Assembly: GCA_023213395.1 (NCBI GenBank)
Contig: CM041465.1
Coordinates: 71,121,741 to 71,185,740 of the forward strand
DNA length: 64,000 nt
Direction: 5' to 3'
DNA from: Cycas panzhihuaensis
Lineage: Eukaryota; Cycadophyta
This document shows positions 11,381-22,084 of this stretch, in pieces. A program made the translations under genes and the position numbers. Positions within the stretch are counted from its first letter, which is position 1. Each line of letters begins with the position of its first letter. The notes beneath the pieces are model-generated. The model was given only the letters and a program-made list of their open reading frames with translations. It was not told the DNA's origin and did no database searches.

Positions 11381-12506
11381 ATAATCAAGAAAAGAAGAAG
11401 GAGATTGCCATTAAATTTGACATATCTTATAAGTCTAAATATATGCCTCCTATGTAGATAAATATCCATGAGCTAACTAGGGAGGGAACTTCATCTCAAC
11501 CTCCACCACAACACCTACCCAAATGGGTTCATTGTAACCATGACTTGGGAAATATCTTAGATAACAATAGAAGATCCACACACTCACATAGGGTCAACTT
11601 TGCCCTAATAAGCAAGGTACTAGAAACTCATGAGCCTCAAAACTTTATTGAGGTTAATCAACATGAATGTTGGCAAAAATCCATGGAAGAGGAATGTAAG
11701 TCCATTATTAAAAATGATACATAGGAACTCATTGACTTACCACCAAAGAAGAAAACTATTGGCATAAAATGGGTCTATAAGACTAAGTTCCACTCATATG
11801 GCTCCATTGATAAATATAAAGCTAGATTGGTTGTAAAAGGATATGCTTAAAGAGAAGGCATAGACTGTACAGAAACATTTACCCCTACTGCTAGGATGGA
11901 ATCTATTCGAATGATTATGGGTTTAGTTACCCAAATGGGTTGGAAAGTTTATCAAATGGATGTGAAAAATGCTTTCCTAAATGGATATATCTAAGAAGAC
12001 ATATATGTCACTCAACCGCTCAGTTTTGAAGTTAGGGGGGAAGAGAACAAAGTGTACAAAATAAAAAAGGTACTATATGGTCTAAAACAAGCACCTAGGG
12101 CTTGGTATTCCTACATAGACAAGTATTTTAGAGATCAAGGGTTTAAGAGATCTCAAGTAGATCCAAACTTATACACTCAAATCAAGGGAAGTTCAATCTT
12201 GATTGTGGGTCTTTATATGGATGACCTAGTTTATATTGGAAATGACTCACATATTTTACTTTAATTTAAAGATGCTATGTGTAAGGAATTCAAGATGACA
12301 TACTTAGGTCTTATACATTACTTCTTAGGATTGGAAGTCTAGAAGGATAAACAGGGAATCTTCATCTCTTAATGCAAATATACATTAGATCTACTACAAA
12401 GGTTTAGAATCATAGATTATAAGCCATTGGCAATGCTAGCAGAAACTAGAATCAAACTATCTAAGACACATGATTTGACTTCAATTGATCTAACTCTCCA
12501 TAGATA
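11381..12506 (+). pseudogene. Cop-C reverse transcriptase (interrupted)
   Basis: RT in the same frame: IGIKWVYKTKF (11760), MDVKNAFLNGYI (11956), LYGLKQAPRAWY (12073) and the catalytic box GLYMDDLVYIGND (12208-12250), whose Y-M-D-D is intact. It then reads MTYLGLIHYFLGLEV and stops at the chromovirus insertion after the codons for H-R at 12499-12504. Coding resumes at 18071 with LIGSLIYLTST. In-frame stops (e.g. after NDT, KGYA, GYI) are compatible with C-to-T changes at Gln codons or G-to-A at Trp. Confidence 0.88.
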
Positions 12507-12695
12507 ATATTACATAACTTATCTGGCTAAGTTATGTAAACCACTATGGAACTTTATGCATGTGCTACCTAGCAGACCAATAGTATGTATAGGTCTTCTA
12601 GTCGATAGAATGTAAAATTTGCTATGCCACCAATAGAATTACATGTATAAGACCCTATTTTGTCTATATAAGGGTCATAAATTGTAAATGATAGT
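12507..12695 (+). repeat. 5' LTR of chromovirus, recognisable part
   Basis: Closely matches 17698-17886, from TATTACATAACTTATC to CATAAATTGTAAATGAT, including the TATA box TCTATATAAGG near 12663. After about 12695 similarity to the 3' LTR stops, so the rest has been deleted or replaced. Confidence 0.85.
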
Positions 12696-13173
12696 TGGTA
12701 GGTTAAGACTGTAAGCCACCTTATAATTTGAAAAAAAAAAAGAAAAAAAAAAAAAGAGGAGAAAAAAAAGAAAGAGAAAAAAAAATAAAAATTCACTCAA
12801 GTCAGTGATAAAATTTACCCTTACAGGTATATACCTCATTTTGATCAGCACATCATACTGGTCAATTTGCACTAGGTTGGTATATATTGTAAATTTTCTC
12901 AATTTTTAGTACCTAGTCACCGGTGGGTCCCACCTCACCTCCCCCCCCCCCCACACACTTCATAAGCTTTTTGCACTGTTGAAAGAACTTGATATCTTGT
13001 TTATATAACTTTCTTTGGGGTCAACAGGCTATAGACACCCCACAAACCCCCATATGCCCCCTCTCTTTCCCTTAACAACCCCCTTTTTCTTACATCTCGT
13101 TCTTTCTTGATCTTTCCCACTTCATTCATTCCCCTTCTTTTTGCTTATTCCCGCCTCTTTACGCCCTTTCTCC
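12696..13173 (+). other. Chromovirus 5' region, rearranged and low complexity
   Basis: This stretch does not match the second half of the 3' LTR. It holds a purine tract of A with some G (12731-12790), a run of C (12942-12952) and pyrimidine-rich DNA before gag. I could not identify a convincing primer binding site. Confidence 0.6.
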
Positions 13174-14160
13174 ATGGCTCCTTAAAGCAATAGTGACAAA
13201 ATCTCAATACTCGAGACCGAAGTCCATAAAATTAATAAGGATCTTGCCCATATACATAATGAGCTTAAAAATGAAGTAGCTACCATTCGCATAGATTTTA
13301 GCTTAGAATTGTAAAACCTAGCATCTCATGCTGATGTCCAAGATGTAATTAAGAGGTTGAATAGCTTCTCTCCTTTACCACCAATTAGCCCTACACAGCA
13401 ATAAATTGTGCCTTTGCCTCTACGTCAGCAACAACCATTCCATCACAAGATCAACATACCCACATTTGATCCAGATCTCAATAGGGATAGTGCACGAAGT
13501 TGGATTAGTAACCTAGGGTCTTACTTTACACTCAACCCAATGTCAGTGAATGAGCAACTTACATTTGCTTCCATTCACTTAGATGGAAAGGCACATCATT
13601 GGTTCCGATGGTGGAAGCAGAGTACCCTCCGACCCGATCTTGGGCATACTTCTCTGCCTATTTTTTCGAGTAGTATGAAGACACTTGGAGTCAATCTTTT
13701 TTTACACAGCCAACACATTTGAAGCAAGTATCCTCTGTTGAAGTCTACATGGATGAGTTCCAATCTTTATGTAATTGAGTTGATCAGCAACTTGATAAAC
13801 AAATAGAGATAGATACGTACGTGTCCAGACTTAAAGAACGTATCCAAATATGCTTGAAGACAGTCTTCTTATCCACTCTAAAGGATGCAATTAATATGGC
13901 TAAAGCAGTAGAAATAAAATTTATTGCAGAAAGATCTCCTCTATTCAGACGAGACTCCACGTGGTTTTCATGATCCCGATAAGCTGATACGGCCTGGTCC
14001 TAGAGACCACGATCACGCCCACGACCAAAGGACACCCCAGCTACATCTCTTAAGCAGCACACTGAGGAATCATCGTTAAAGTCCATCCACATCACTCCTA
14101 TAGAGGCACAATGTCGTTAGGAAGCCAGTCTATATATGTAATGTTCTGAAAAATAGACCA
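13174..14160 (+). pseudogene. Chromovirus gag
   Basis: Starts at an ATG (MAP, then a stop for an expected Gln) followed by NSDKISILETEVHKINKDL, a coiled-coil-like N-terminus. The retrotrans_gag core appears at 13400-13640: FDPDLNRDSARSWISNLGSY, ASIHLDGKAHHWFRWW. A frameshift near 13650 leads to VEVYMDEFQSL and DTYVSRLKERIQICL at 13735-13860. A zinc knuckle is suggested near 14110-14170 but is decayed. Confidence 0.82.
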
Positions 14161-14192
14161 CTGGTCACAATAGAATCTGTAAAGCTAAGAAG

Positions 14193-14747
14193 ATGGTCTT
14201 CACAATTGACCCAGACTTACCCTCAGATGATGACCTTGATACTAAGCATGAATATGATGATGAACCCCATGACCACCCTACTGATGAGTTACCCCTAAAC
14301 CCTAAGCCTGAAGTTTCCTTATACATAGTTACCTCCATTGCATATCCTGAACCACTTCGAGTCAAAGGAATACTTAGGAAAACCCTAATTACCATTTTGA
14401 TCAATGGGGGCGCATCACTAAATTTCATTGACATCTCCATTACCCGCCAATTGAATCTTTACATAGAACCTAAAACTAACTTCACTTGCTCCTTACCTAG
14501 TCATCACACACTCCATTATGCGGGAATAATAAAAAACCTCACAGTCCACATTGGCTCATATACCCTTGTCTCTGATTTTTATACCCTATCCATAGGTGGG
14601 TCAGATGCAATTCTTGGTGTACAATGGCTCCAGGCTCTAGGAACTTATAGCACCAATAACTCACCCACAGCCCCCTTCATTATGTTCAAAGATCACATGG
14701 GTCACTCTCATAAACTTTATGGGATGCAAGCCCCCCAAACAAAGTAA
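14193..14747 (+). pseudogene. Chromovirus protease
   Basis: Retropepsin-like domain in an open 184-codon stretch with an acidic N-terminal linker (PDLPSDDDLDTKHEYDDE). The active-site region reads ITILINGGASLNFID, where functional relatives have D-S-G-A, so the catalytic Asp is replaced by Asn. The second conserved region, DAILGVQWLQALG, is intact. The open frame is long, but the enzyme should be inactive. Confidence 0.85.
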
Positions 14748-14959
14748 TCTCACCCTCACGAATGTGCCGCCAACTCAATGATAACATCTGATACATCGTT
14801 TGTCTTAACTATATCTAGGCCCCCTTGGGTATCCACCCTAATATCCAGTAAATATTAGATCGATACCAATCCGTATTTGCTCTGTTGCCTACTAGCCCCT
14901 TACCTGATTGAGGCTTTTACCATACTATTGAGTTACAAAGTTCGCATGACCCGATAAGC

Positions 14960-16230
14960 CTTCGACCATATAGAAATTCCTATTTCCAAAAAAATGAAAT
15001 CAAAAAAATCATGCAGGAATTATTGGATATGGGTATCCTCTAAACTAGTAAAAGCCCATATGCGGCACCCATCGTCTTAGTTCATAAGAAGGATGGCTCT
15101 TTCTGACTTTGTGTTGACTATCATGTGCTCAATAAAATCACCATAAAAAATAAGTTTTCCATGCCACAAATCGATGACATGTTAGATGAAATCCATGGCG
15201 CTGCAATTTTCACCAAACTTGATTTACAGTTAGGATACTACCAAATCCCCATCTTGCCAGAAGATCAATGTAAAACGGCTTTCTGAACCCACCATGGCCA
15301 TTTTGAGTTTCAGGTCATGCCCTTTGGCCTATGTAATGCTCTGGCCACCTTTCAGGCCCTCATGAATAAGATCTTTTTCCCATACTTATGAAAATTTATC
15401 ATCGTCTTCTTCAACGATATTCTTATTTATAGCTCAAACATGCTGGCCCACATCCCACATCTAGAAACAGTCCTTCAAATCCTAGCTGAGAATAAACTGT
15501 ATGCTAAGCTCTCCAAATATGAATTTGGGAAATCTGAATTACAATACCTGGGGCATATTATATCATTTGCAAGGGTTCGAGTAGATCCTGATAAAATCTC
15601 TATCATCACTAATTGGCCAACCCCAAAAACCCTAACCCAATTGCGGGCTTTCCTAGGACTTACTGGATTCTATCAACAGTTCGTTCAAAATTATGCCACC
15701 TTAACCACTCCCTTAACCCACTTACTTCGGAAGGATTCCTTCTAGTGGTCCCCCTTAGCTAATTAGGCCTTCCTCCATTTAAAGGAGGTCATGACAACCA
15801 CCCTAGTCTTGGCCTCCCTTGGCTTTTCTCGGCCTTTCCAATTAGAATGTGATGCCTCTAGGTTTGGATTAGGTGTGGTCTTAATGCAAGACTTCCACCC
15901 CATTGCCTTCGAAAGTCGAAAACTCAAAGACCATGAGTGTAGACTTTCCACCTCTCAAAAAGAAATGTGGGCCATCCTCCATGCTATTGACAAGTGGCGA
16001 CAGTATCTACTTGGTTCTAAATTCACTATCCTCACTGATCATCATAGCCTTCGTCATTTATTAGATCAACCAGTCCTCTCAGAAGAGCAGGCAAAATGGG
16101 TCAACCATCTCCAAGTTTTTTATTTTACAATCACATATAAAAAGGGGAAAGATAACATTATGGCAGATGCTCTCTCGAGGTTGCCTTCACCTACACTTGG
16201 CAATAGCATCGATCATACTGAGGACCCTAC
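14960..16230 (+). pseudogene. Chromovirus RT and RNase H
   Basis: RT blocks: YAAPIVLVHKKDGSF, the VDYHVLNKIT region, FTKLDLQLGYYQI and [18 protein letters not shown]. The catalytic box reads IVFFNDILIYS, with one Asp of the usual F-x-D-D replaced by Asn. Thumb and connection: YLGHIISFARVRVDPDKI, LRAFLGLTGFYQQF. RNase H (about 15791-16200): ECDASRFGLGVVLMQ, STSQKEMWAILHAI, LTDHHSLRHLL, and KGKDNIMADALSRLPSP, all with their acidic residues. Stops occur near 15045, 15105, 15285, 15391, 15743 and 15764. Confidence 0.9.
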
Positions 16231-17422
16231 CATTTATGCCATTTCCTCCCCACAACTGACATGGCTACAGGATTTAGCCATGGCTAACCAAAACCAATAT
16301 GATTTTGTGCATTGGGCCAATAAGGTCCACAGTCATAAGGATTGGTCCATCCATAATAATCTTCTCTTATACCAAAATCGTATATTTGTCCATCCCCTCT
16401 CAGGTTTTATCCTAAAAATTTTATCAGAATATCATTCTTCCCCTCTTGGTGGCCACTCTGGTTTTAATAAAACTTACCGTAGGATTCATTCTAACTTCTT
16501 TTGGCCAGCAATGAAATCCACCATCCTTACCTTTGTCTCAGAATATGATACATGCTAATGTAACAAAGCTAATACAAAACCCCAACCAAGCCTCCTTCAA
16601 CCATTGCACATCCCACAAGGTAAATGGCAAGATATTGCCATGGACTTTATAACGAGCCTACTACCATCTGTTGGATATGACTTCATTTTAGTAGTCATAG
16701 ATCAGGTGATAAAATATGCCCACTTCTTGCTCGTCCACATAACCTATAAAGCCCCATGCATCATTGACATCTACATCCAGACAATATTTCATTTGCATGG
16801 TTTTCCATTGACCATTGTATGTGATTGCGACCCAAAATTCACTAGCTTCTTTTGGCAAGAGCTATTCTATGCATCAGGTACAGCGTTCAACATGAGTTCT
16901 ACATACCATCCATAGACCGATGGCCAATCTGAGGTCCTTAACAAAACTCTAGAGACCTACTTATGTTGCTTTGCATCTGACCACCAGTCTAAATGGACAT
17001 CATGGCTAGCTCTAGCTGAGTATTGGTACAGCTCCTCACACCATTCAGCCATTAGAATGTCCCCATTTTTGGCTCTCTATGGGTATCCCCCTTTGTCCCA
17101 CCACTCCTTAGCTACTAACCTCCATACAGTAGCACTGCAACAAAAATTATGGCATATGGACCAAATTCTCCACACCCTTAAACAAAACCTATCCATGGCC
17201 CAAAATCAAATGAAACAATTAGCAGACCGCCACTGCTCTGATTGCTCCTTCAATATTGGGGATCTAGTATTTCTTTGTCTCCAACCCTATAAGCAACAGT
17301 CCCTTCGCCATCATAAGAACCACAAACTTAGCCCTCGATATTATGGCCCCTATAAAGTCCTTAAACGTATTGGTGATGTTGCATATACTCTCGACCTTTC
17401 CCCCCACCACAAACATCTATAA
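16231..17422 (+). pseudogene. Chromovirus integrase
   Basis: The zinc-binding HHCC is visible (EYHSSPLGGHSGFNK ... EYDTC, then a stop, CNK). The core has the first Asp at MDFITSLLP, the second at CDPKF (the family usually has SDRD; the basic residue is lost here) and the Glu in TDGQSEVLNKTLETYL after the stop at 16914. C-terminal part: FNIGDLVFLCLQPYKQ, LSPRYYGPYKVLKRIGDVAY, the GPY/F domain typical of chromoviruses. A frameshift at about 17422 separates it from the chromodomain. Confidence 0.88.
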
Positions 17423-17687
17423 TATTTTTTATATCTCCTGTCTTCATAAGTGTCTAAGTAAAACCTATACTCCCCAGACAACCCTTTTAATTTTGGATAA
17501 AGAGCAAACCTTGTCTGTACCTCTAGAACGTATCTTAGCTACCAGACAATGGCATCTCCAGAATCAGTCCATTTCAGAATATTTGATACAGTGGACAGGC
17601 TACACCTCTGACGAAGCAACTTGGGAGTCTGATGAGTTTGTCAAAAAGCACCCACATCTTACCTGCCTCAAGGACTCGGCATCTTAG
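17423..17687 (+). pseudogene. Chromovirus chromodomain
   Basis: In a shifted frame, the sequence ILATRQWHLQNQSISEYLIQ, then WTGYTSDEATWESDEF (17530-17650), matches the chromodomain consensus: aromatic Y and W plus the EATWE motif. In this family the domain is fused to integrase and can direct integration to methylated-histone chromatin. The protein ends at 17687 just before the polypurine tract. Confidence 0.88.
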
Positions 17688-17697
17688 GGGAGGGGAG
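17686..17697 (+). promoter_or_regulatory. Polypurine tract of chromovirus
   Basis: The purine run AGGGGAGGGGAG lies directly upstream of the 3' LTR, where it primes plus-strand DNA synthesis. Confidence 0.88.
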
Positions 17698-18070
17698 TTA
17701 TTACATAACTTATCTAGCTAAGTTATGTAAACCACTATGGAACTTTGTGCATGTGCTGCCTAGCGGACTAATAGTATGTATAGGCGTTGTTGTCCAATAG
17801 AATGTAAGGCCGCTTAGGCCACTAATAGGATTGCATGTATAAGACCCTATTTTATCTATATAAGGGTCATAAATTGTAAATGATGGTTATCTTGATAAAA
17901 CATTTTTATAAAGATTATGCTACGATATTTATATATTTTGGTGATCATTTAGCACTTTGGTGTTCCTATGAAGCTCTTGGTTAGCTTGTTTGCTTTGTTG
18001 GATAAGTAGACGCTGCTGTGACTATCAAATTCTCTGCTATCTCAAGAGTATCAGCGAGAAAAAATGTCCC
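17698..18070 (+). repeat. 3' LTR of chromovirus
   Basis: This 373-bp LTR lies between the polypurine tract and the AGATA duplication. Its first 189 bp match 12507-12695. The termini (TTATTACAT ... ATGTCCC) do not show TG...CA, either from mutation or because the boundaries are off by a few bases. Confidence 0.82.
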
Positions 18071-18732
18071 AGATAGCTCATTGGTAGCTTAATATATTTG
18101 ACATCTACCTGATTAGATATAACACACTCAGTTAGTGTTGTGTCCAAGTTCATGCAGGATCCAAAGACCTCTCATTGGCAAGTTACCAAGAGAATTCTTA
18201 GATACCTTAAAGGGACTTCAGACTTTAGGTTATATTACAAAATTACATCCAAATTTTAGTTAATTGGTTATACAGATTTAGATTGAGCAAGTGATGTTAA
18301 TGATAGAAAGTTTATAACGGGTTATGTATTTAGTATGGGATCAACAGTGGCAGCTTGGAGTACAAAGAAGCAAAATACCATCTCCTTATCCATAGCCAAG
18401 GTAGAATATAAAGTAGCAATTGTAAGAGCTTATGAATCAATATGGCTAAGAAGACTTTTATAAGATTTTCAGATTAAACAACAAGGTCCCATTAAAATTT
18501 GGTGTGACAATCAAAGCACTATCCAAATGGCCAAAAATCTGGTATTCCATGGCAGAATAAAACACATTGAGACTCAACACCACTTTATTTAGGAACTTGT
18601 ACAAGTAGATGAAATCGAGTTAGCTTATTGCAACACTGAAGATCAGATAGCAGACATTTTTATAAAGGCTTTAGGAAAGATCAAATTGTAGAAGTTCAAA
18701 GAAAGTTTAGGACTTGTTCATATTGGGCTTAT
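18071..18732 (+). pseudogene. Cop-C RT end and RNase H
   Basis: Continues Cop-C pol after the insertion: GSLIYLTST (stop) LDITHSVSVVSKFM, WQVTKRILRYLKGTSDFRLY. Then RNase H: YTDLD (stop) ASDVNDRKFITGYVF, AAWSTKKQNTISLSIAKVEY, IKIWCDNQSTIQMAKN and HIETQHHF. The acidic residues of RNase H are largely kept. It ends with LGLVHIGLMG, as is usual for copia pol next to the polypurine tract. Confidence 0.88.
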
Positions 18733-18741
18733 GGGGGAGAA
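18733..18741 (+). promoter_or_regulatory. Polypurine tract of Cop-C
   Basis: GGGGGAGAA directly precedes the 3' LTR start (TGTTGGG). The Cop-D equivalent, on the opposite strand at 27599-27610, is similar. Confidence 0.85.
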
Positions 18742-19096
18742 TGTTGGGATTAACCCCAATGTATTTAAAGAATCGTGTACCCAGGGCCTCTCAAAGCCAC
18801 CTTTGAGGCCCCCTAGGGTACCTAGAGCCTCCTAATAGCCACCAAAGGGACCTAGAGCTGACATAACATTATTAAGGTATGTACATTATTTATTAAATGT
18901 TATTTTTTTAATATTATTTGAATATTTCGTCGACTAATATGCTGGTCGAATGATGACACTTTCTGCCTCCCCAAAAATCTATTTAAGGGGTGGGAATATC
19001 TTCCTGGTGTTTTTTAACACCACCATCTTTGGAAATCACTTGTTAACTCAAAATGTGTTTAGTCTAATGTTCTACTCTGCTCCTATGCATTCAATA
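18742..19096 (+). repeat. 3' LTR of Cop-C
   Basis: This 355-bp partner of 6473-6826 starts TGTTGGGATTAACCCC and ends TTCAATA (original CA mutated to TA). It is followed by the target duplication GTGTT at 19097-19101. Confidence 0.93.
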
Positions 19097-20320
19097 GTGT
19101 TTTATAGAAATAAAAAAAAGAACATTTGAGATATATCCCTCTCTTTCTTCTGTTCTAAGCATTTTGATTTTATATTCACTTTCTAATTTAACTTAAGATT
19201 TTAATTCTTTAAAAACATCAAAAGCTTTTCACTTGCTAAAAATAAAAAAACACCTAGGTTTTTCTACTAAAACCATCTATAAAATTAAGGAAATACCTAG
19301 CACTATTAATAAAATTTGGTGTAATTAGTCCACATATATCATTATGAACCAACTCTAATCTTTCTTGTGCTCTCTAGTTGCTTTCTTAAAATTAAGACTT
19401 ATATTGTTTACCTATCATATAGCCTTTTCAAATAAAAGAACTTATTTCAATATCATTAAGTAATCCATTAACCATATTAAATATTTTAAACATTTTCAAC
19501 CTATCATCTATAATATATCTATACTAGAAATACTAAATTTTATTATTAATATGAATGATAAAAGACTTTATAGAAGGAGATAAAATAAGAGTAGAGACTA
19601 ATTTATTATTAGTCTTTATCCCTTATAAAATTACAACATCACCTTTTTTTCTATCATAGATATAATATTTTTTATCTTCATCAAAGATAATTTAAAGTTT
19701 GTCTTTGTCAATTGAGATACAGAAAGAAGATTTTTCTTTAATCTCAGGACAAATAAGACATTACTAGTTTTTTTATTTCTTTATTAATCTTTATTATAAT
19801 GGTTCTTTTGACTTTTTTGCATAAAGAAAAATTGTATCCAAGTTTAATAGTTTTGTTTAAGGAATATAGATAAAGAGCCTAAAACTAGTTTTCTATTTAT
19901 GTAATATGATTCAAAGTTCTAGAGTTTATGAACTAGTCTTCATTATTTTAGGTGCAAGAAGCTAATGTGGTGATAAATGTAATTTATTCTTCCTCATATT
20001 TGGTCTGCTTATTATTGTAGTTACCTTCAACTTACTTTCCCTTATATATCTCTACTAATTTGTATGGACAACTACTCAAAAAATGTCAAAATATTCTATA
20101 GTGATAGTAGGGATGAGTTTTAATTGATCTATAGTTAATAGCAAAAGGTCGTAGTCTCTTGCAATAATAATATATCTAATTATCTGCTGACCTTCCTTAT
20201 ATAAATCTCCCTCTACCTCCTCTTATATCTATTGGCATTCCTCTTTTGGATCTTCCTCTACTAAATTCTTATTCTTTAATTGTTCATTTTGAGAGGAATG
20301 TTTCTTTAATCTAAGTTTCT
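19097..20320 (-). pseudogene. Cop-B integrase and protease (right part)
   Basis: The minus translation shows the pre-integrase/integrase region: LKMFKIFNMVNGLL, MIGKQYK, LELVHNDICGLITPNF, RYFLNFIDGFSRKT (about 19250-19510). These match copia integrase including the first catalytic Asp (HNDICG). The region towards 20150 should hold the protease and zinc knuckle and is badly decayed; only a Cys-rich hint near 20170 (CYYCKRLRPFAI) is seen. Coding continues on the far side of Cop-C at 6472. Confidence 0.75.
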
Positions 20321-20950
20321 TCATCATATTTTCATATCCTTTATTCTTATTATAGAAGATATCCATAAAAAGTATCAAATGAAATGGTACTAGTTTATCC
20401 TCCCATAATGAGAATATTTACAAAGTTGTCAAATGATTTGGTAGTTTGTTAAGAATGAGAGGAATAATCTCTATGTCAAATACAAGGTCACCAATAGATG
20501 TTATATTGTCTTTAACTTCTACCACTTTAGTAATAAATTTAAAAACTTGTTCACTTTCCCTTAGATATAGTTAATACAATTATTCTTTAAGGGTAATTAT
20601 TCAAACTTTATTCTTTTGGTTATATAGAGTAGAAAGAATCTTCTAGGGTTCTATAGATGAGGAGTCTTCTCTTATATGAGGTAGTATAGAATCTCTTATA
20701 GAAAATATAATGGCTGTATGGTCATGTCTAACTCTTTCATCCTAATTAGAAAGTTTCATAGTGTTTGTTGCACCTAATTTTTATTATTTCTCTATGATAA
20801 TATCCTAGGCATTTTTGACCACTAAAAGGCCTTTCATTTTTATATTTTAGGCACCATAATTTTCTTTAATTAAGTTATTTAAGTTCCTCAATGAGTAGAC
20901 AAAGGTCATTTTATCAACAAAATGGATGAGGAACTCAGAAAAAAAAAAAA
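20321..20950 (-). pseudogene. Cop-B gag
   Basis: Minus-strand Gag remnant. Recognisable blocks are ESEQVFKFITKVVEVKDNIT, IPLILNKLPNHL and EDKLVPFHLILFMDI (20400-20580), with KMKGLLVVKNAWDIIIEK near 20800. The spacing and the LP motif followed by an 'NKL' stretch match the UBN2 Gag of copia. There are many stops and several frame changes. Confidence 0.7.
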
Positions 20951-21592
20951 TCTTCAATAGCAAGTCAAAGTCATATGATTGTATAGTTTGTACAAAAATA
21001 GTATAGGCATGTAGATGGTAACAGAAGTACCTCTAAAATGAAGATCTCTTCAATATCTACTAGAATCTATAAATAATTATTTTTTTGGATCTTTTATTTA
21101 TCCAAAAAATACCTTAAACGTTTGAGTGGTAGCTAGAGTTTTAAATGATTTTTTACTCATTTCTTAAAAATTATAAAAAAAGATCTACAAATTTATATTT
21201 TATAGAAATTTTACATCTTAGTAAAGATTTTAAAACCAATTTTAGGCACTAAAATTTAAAAAATTGAGAGAAAACAACAAAGAAAATATCAAACCTATGC
21301 CCATATTTTTCTTTGATTTCTTCCTTATAGAAGTCAAATTTATTATTGATCCTTTAGGACAACAAACTTTACTCCTAAAGATAATGAAGTTGGTAAATTT
21401 TCATTATAATCTAAGTACTTTGGAATTTGGTCATACAAGGTTATACAAATCTGTATAGGTGTTCCATACATTATCTTAATAGATTATTCTTCACAAAAGA
21501 CTTCTAATTTATTCTTTAATTTTTTCCTTCTTTAAGTTTATTCTTTAATCTTCTCCTTCTTCTCAATATTTAATAGATGTCCTATTAGTCCT
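20951..21592 (-). other. Cop-B leader, nothing recognisable
   Basis: AT-rich stretch between gag and the primer site. One plus-strand 64-codon ORF (21264-21458) shows no family features and is taken as chance. I see no regulatory motif. Confidence 0.5.
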
Positions 21593-21604
21593 ATTATGAT
21601 ATCA
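21593..21604 (-). promoter_or_regulatory. Degenerate primer binding site of Cop-B
   Basis: The minus strand reads TGATATCATAAT, 8 of 12 matches to the initiator-Met site. It is placed exactly at the inner end of the proposed LTR. Confidence 0.5.
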
Positions 21605-21815
21605 TATTAGAAAGATAAAATATAAAAAGAAGTGAACTTCATTAATGATGCATAAGAGATTCTTTCTCATATAAATGCATCTAGCTTACAAGATAGATCT
21701 AGTACGTATATGCCAAGTGTCACTTTATGATAAAAAGGGGTCATGACATATGACTCTTCATTAAACATAAGAGACTCCAATCTAAAATATAAAATAGAAT
21801 ATTAATATTCTAACA
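21605..21815 (-). repeat. 5' LTR of Cop-B
   Basis: A 211-bp segment bounded by TATTAGAA and TTCTAACA, inverted ends of the form TGTTAGAA...TTCTAACA with one TG-to-TA change. It is preceded by the degenerate primer site. The other LTR is not in the window, so the call rests on ends, primer site and position relative to gag. Confidence 0.65.
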
Positions 21816-22084
21816 TCCTCAAGTATATCTTAGGTGTTTATAAATTCTAAATCTTATTTCACTACTCTTATTGAGGTATTATTAGACTAAGACCCTCTAA
21901 AATAGTAGGGCCTTATAGTATGCCAATCCCTTAACCATCTAGAGTTAATTCCCTAGTAGATGTATGATCATGCTAGTGTTCTTTACCTATTAGGACCTTC
22001 TTGTAAAAGCCTAGGTTACTAAGTGATTATAATAGATATGAGGATACCAAAGAGTATGTGAGATGACTCTATGTTTTCTCTTTA

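Larger units (their letters stand above)
12507..18070 (+). mobile_element. Chromovirus (Ty3/gypsy) inserted in Cop-C
   Basis: Plus-strand gypsy element with gag, protease, RT, RNase H, integrase and a C-terminal chromodomain, in the order typical of chromoviruses. The duplicated target AGATA lies at 12502-12506 and 18071-18075. Removing the element and one duplication restores the Cop-C reading (H-R, stop for Q, L-I-G-S-L-I-Y). The 3' LTR is complete; the 5' LTR is only partly matched. The pol genes have many stops and at least one frameshift. Confidence 0.93.
6473..19096 (+). mobile_element. Cop-C: full-length Ty1/copia element with nested chromovirus
   Basis: Complete plus-strand copia: LTRs at 6473-6826 and 18742-19096, a primer site, leader, one long gag-pol frame, and a polypurine tract. 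Perfect 5-bp target duplications (GTGTT) lie at 6468-6472 and 19097-19101. About 5.6 kb of it is the inserted chromovirus, so the native length is about 7 kb. LTR ends read TGCTGGGA...TTCAACA and TGTTGGGA...TTCAATA. Cop-D is a second member of this family. Confidence 0.95.
5623..21815 (-). mobile_element. Cop-B: Ty1/copia element interrupted by Cop-A and Cop-C
   Basis: The minus-strand copia is seen as two pieces: 5623-6472 (RT start and integrase C-terminus) and 19097-21815 (integrase, protease, gag, leader, 5' LTR). The join across Cop-C is supported by the GTGTT duplication at 6468-6472 and 19097-19101 and by continuous integrase coding order. The left end is cut by Cop-A. It is of a different family from Cop-A/E and Cop-C/D, and older than all of these as judged by nesting. 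Confidence 0.85.
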
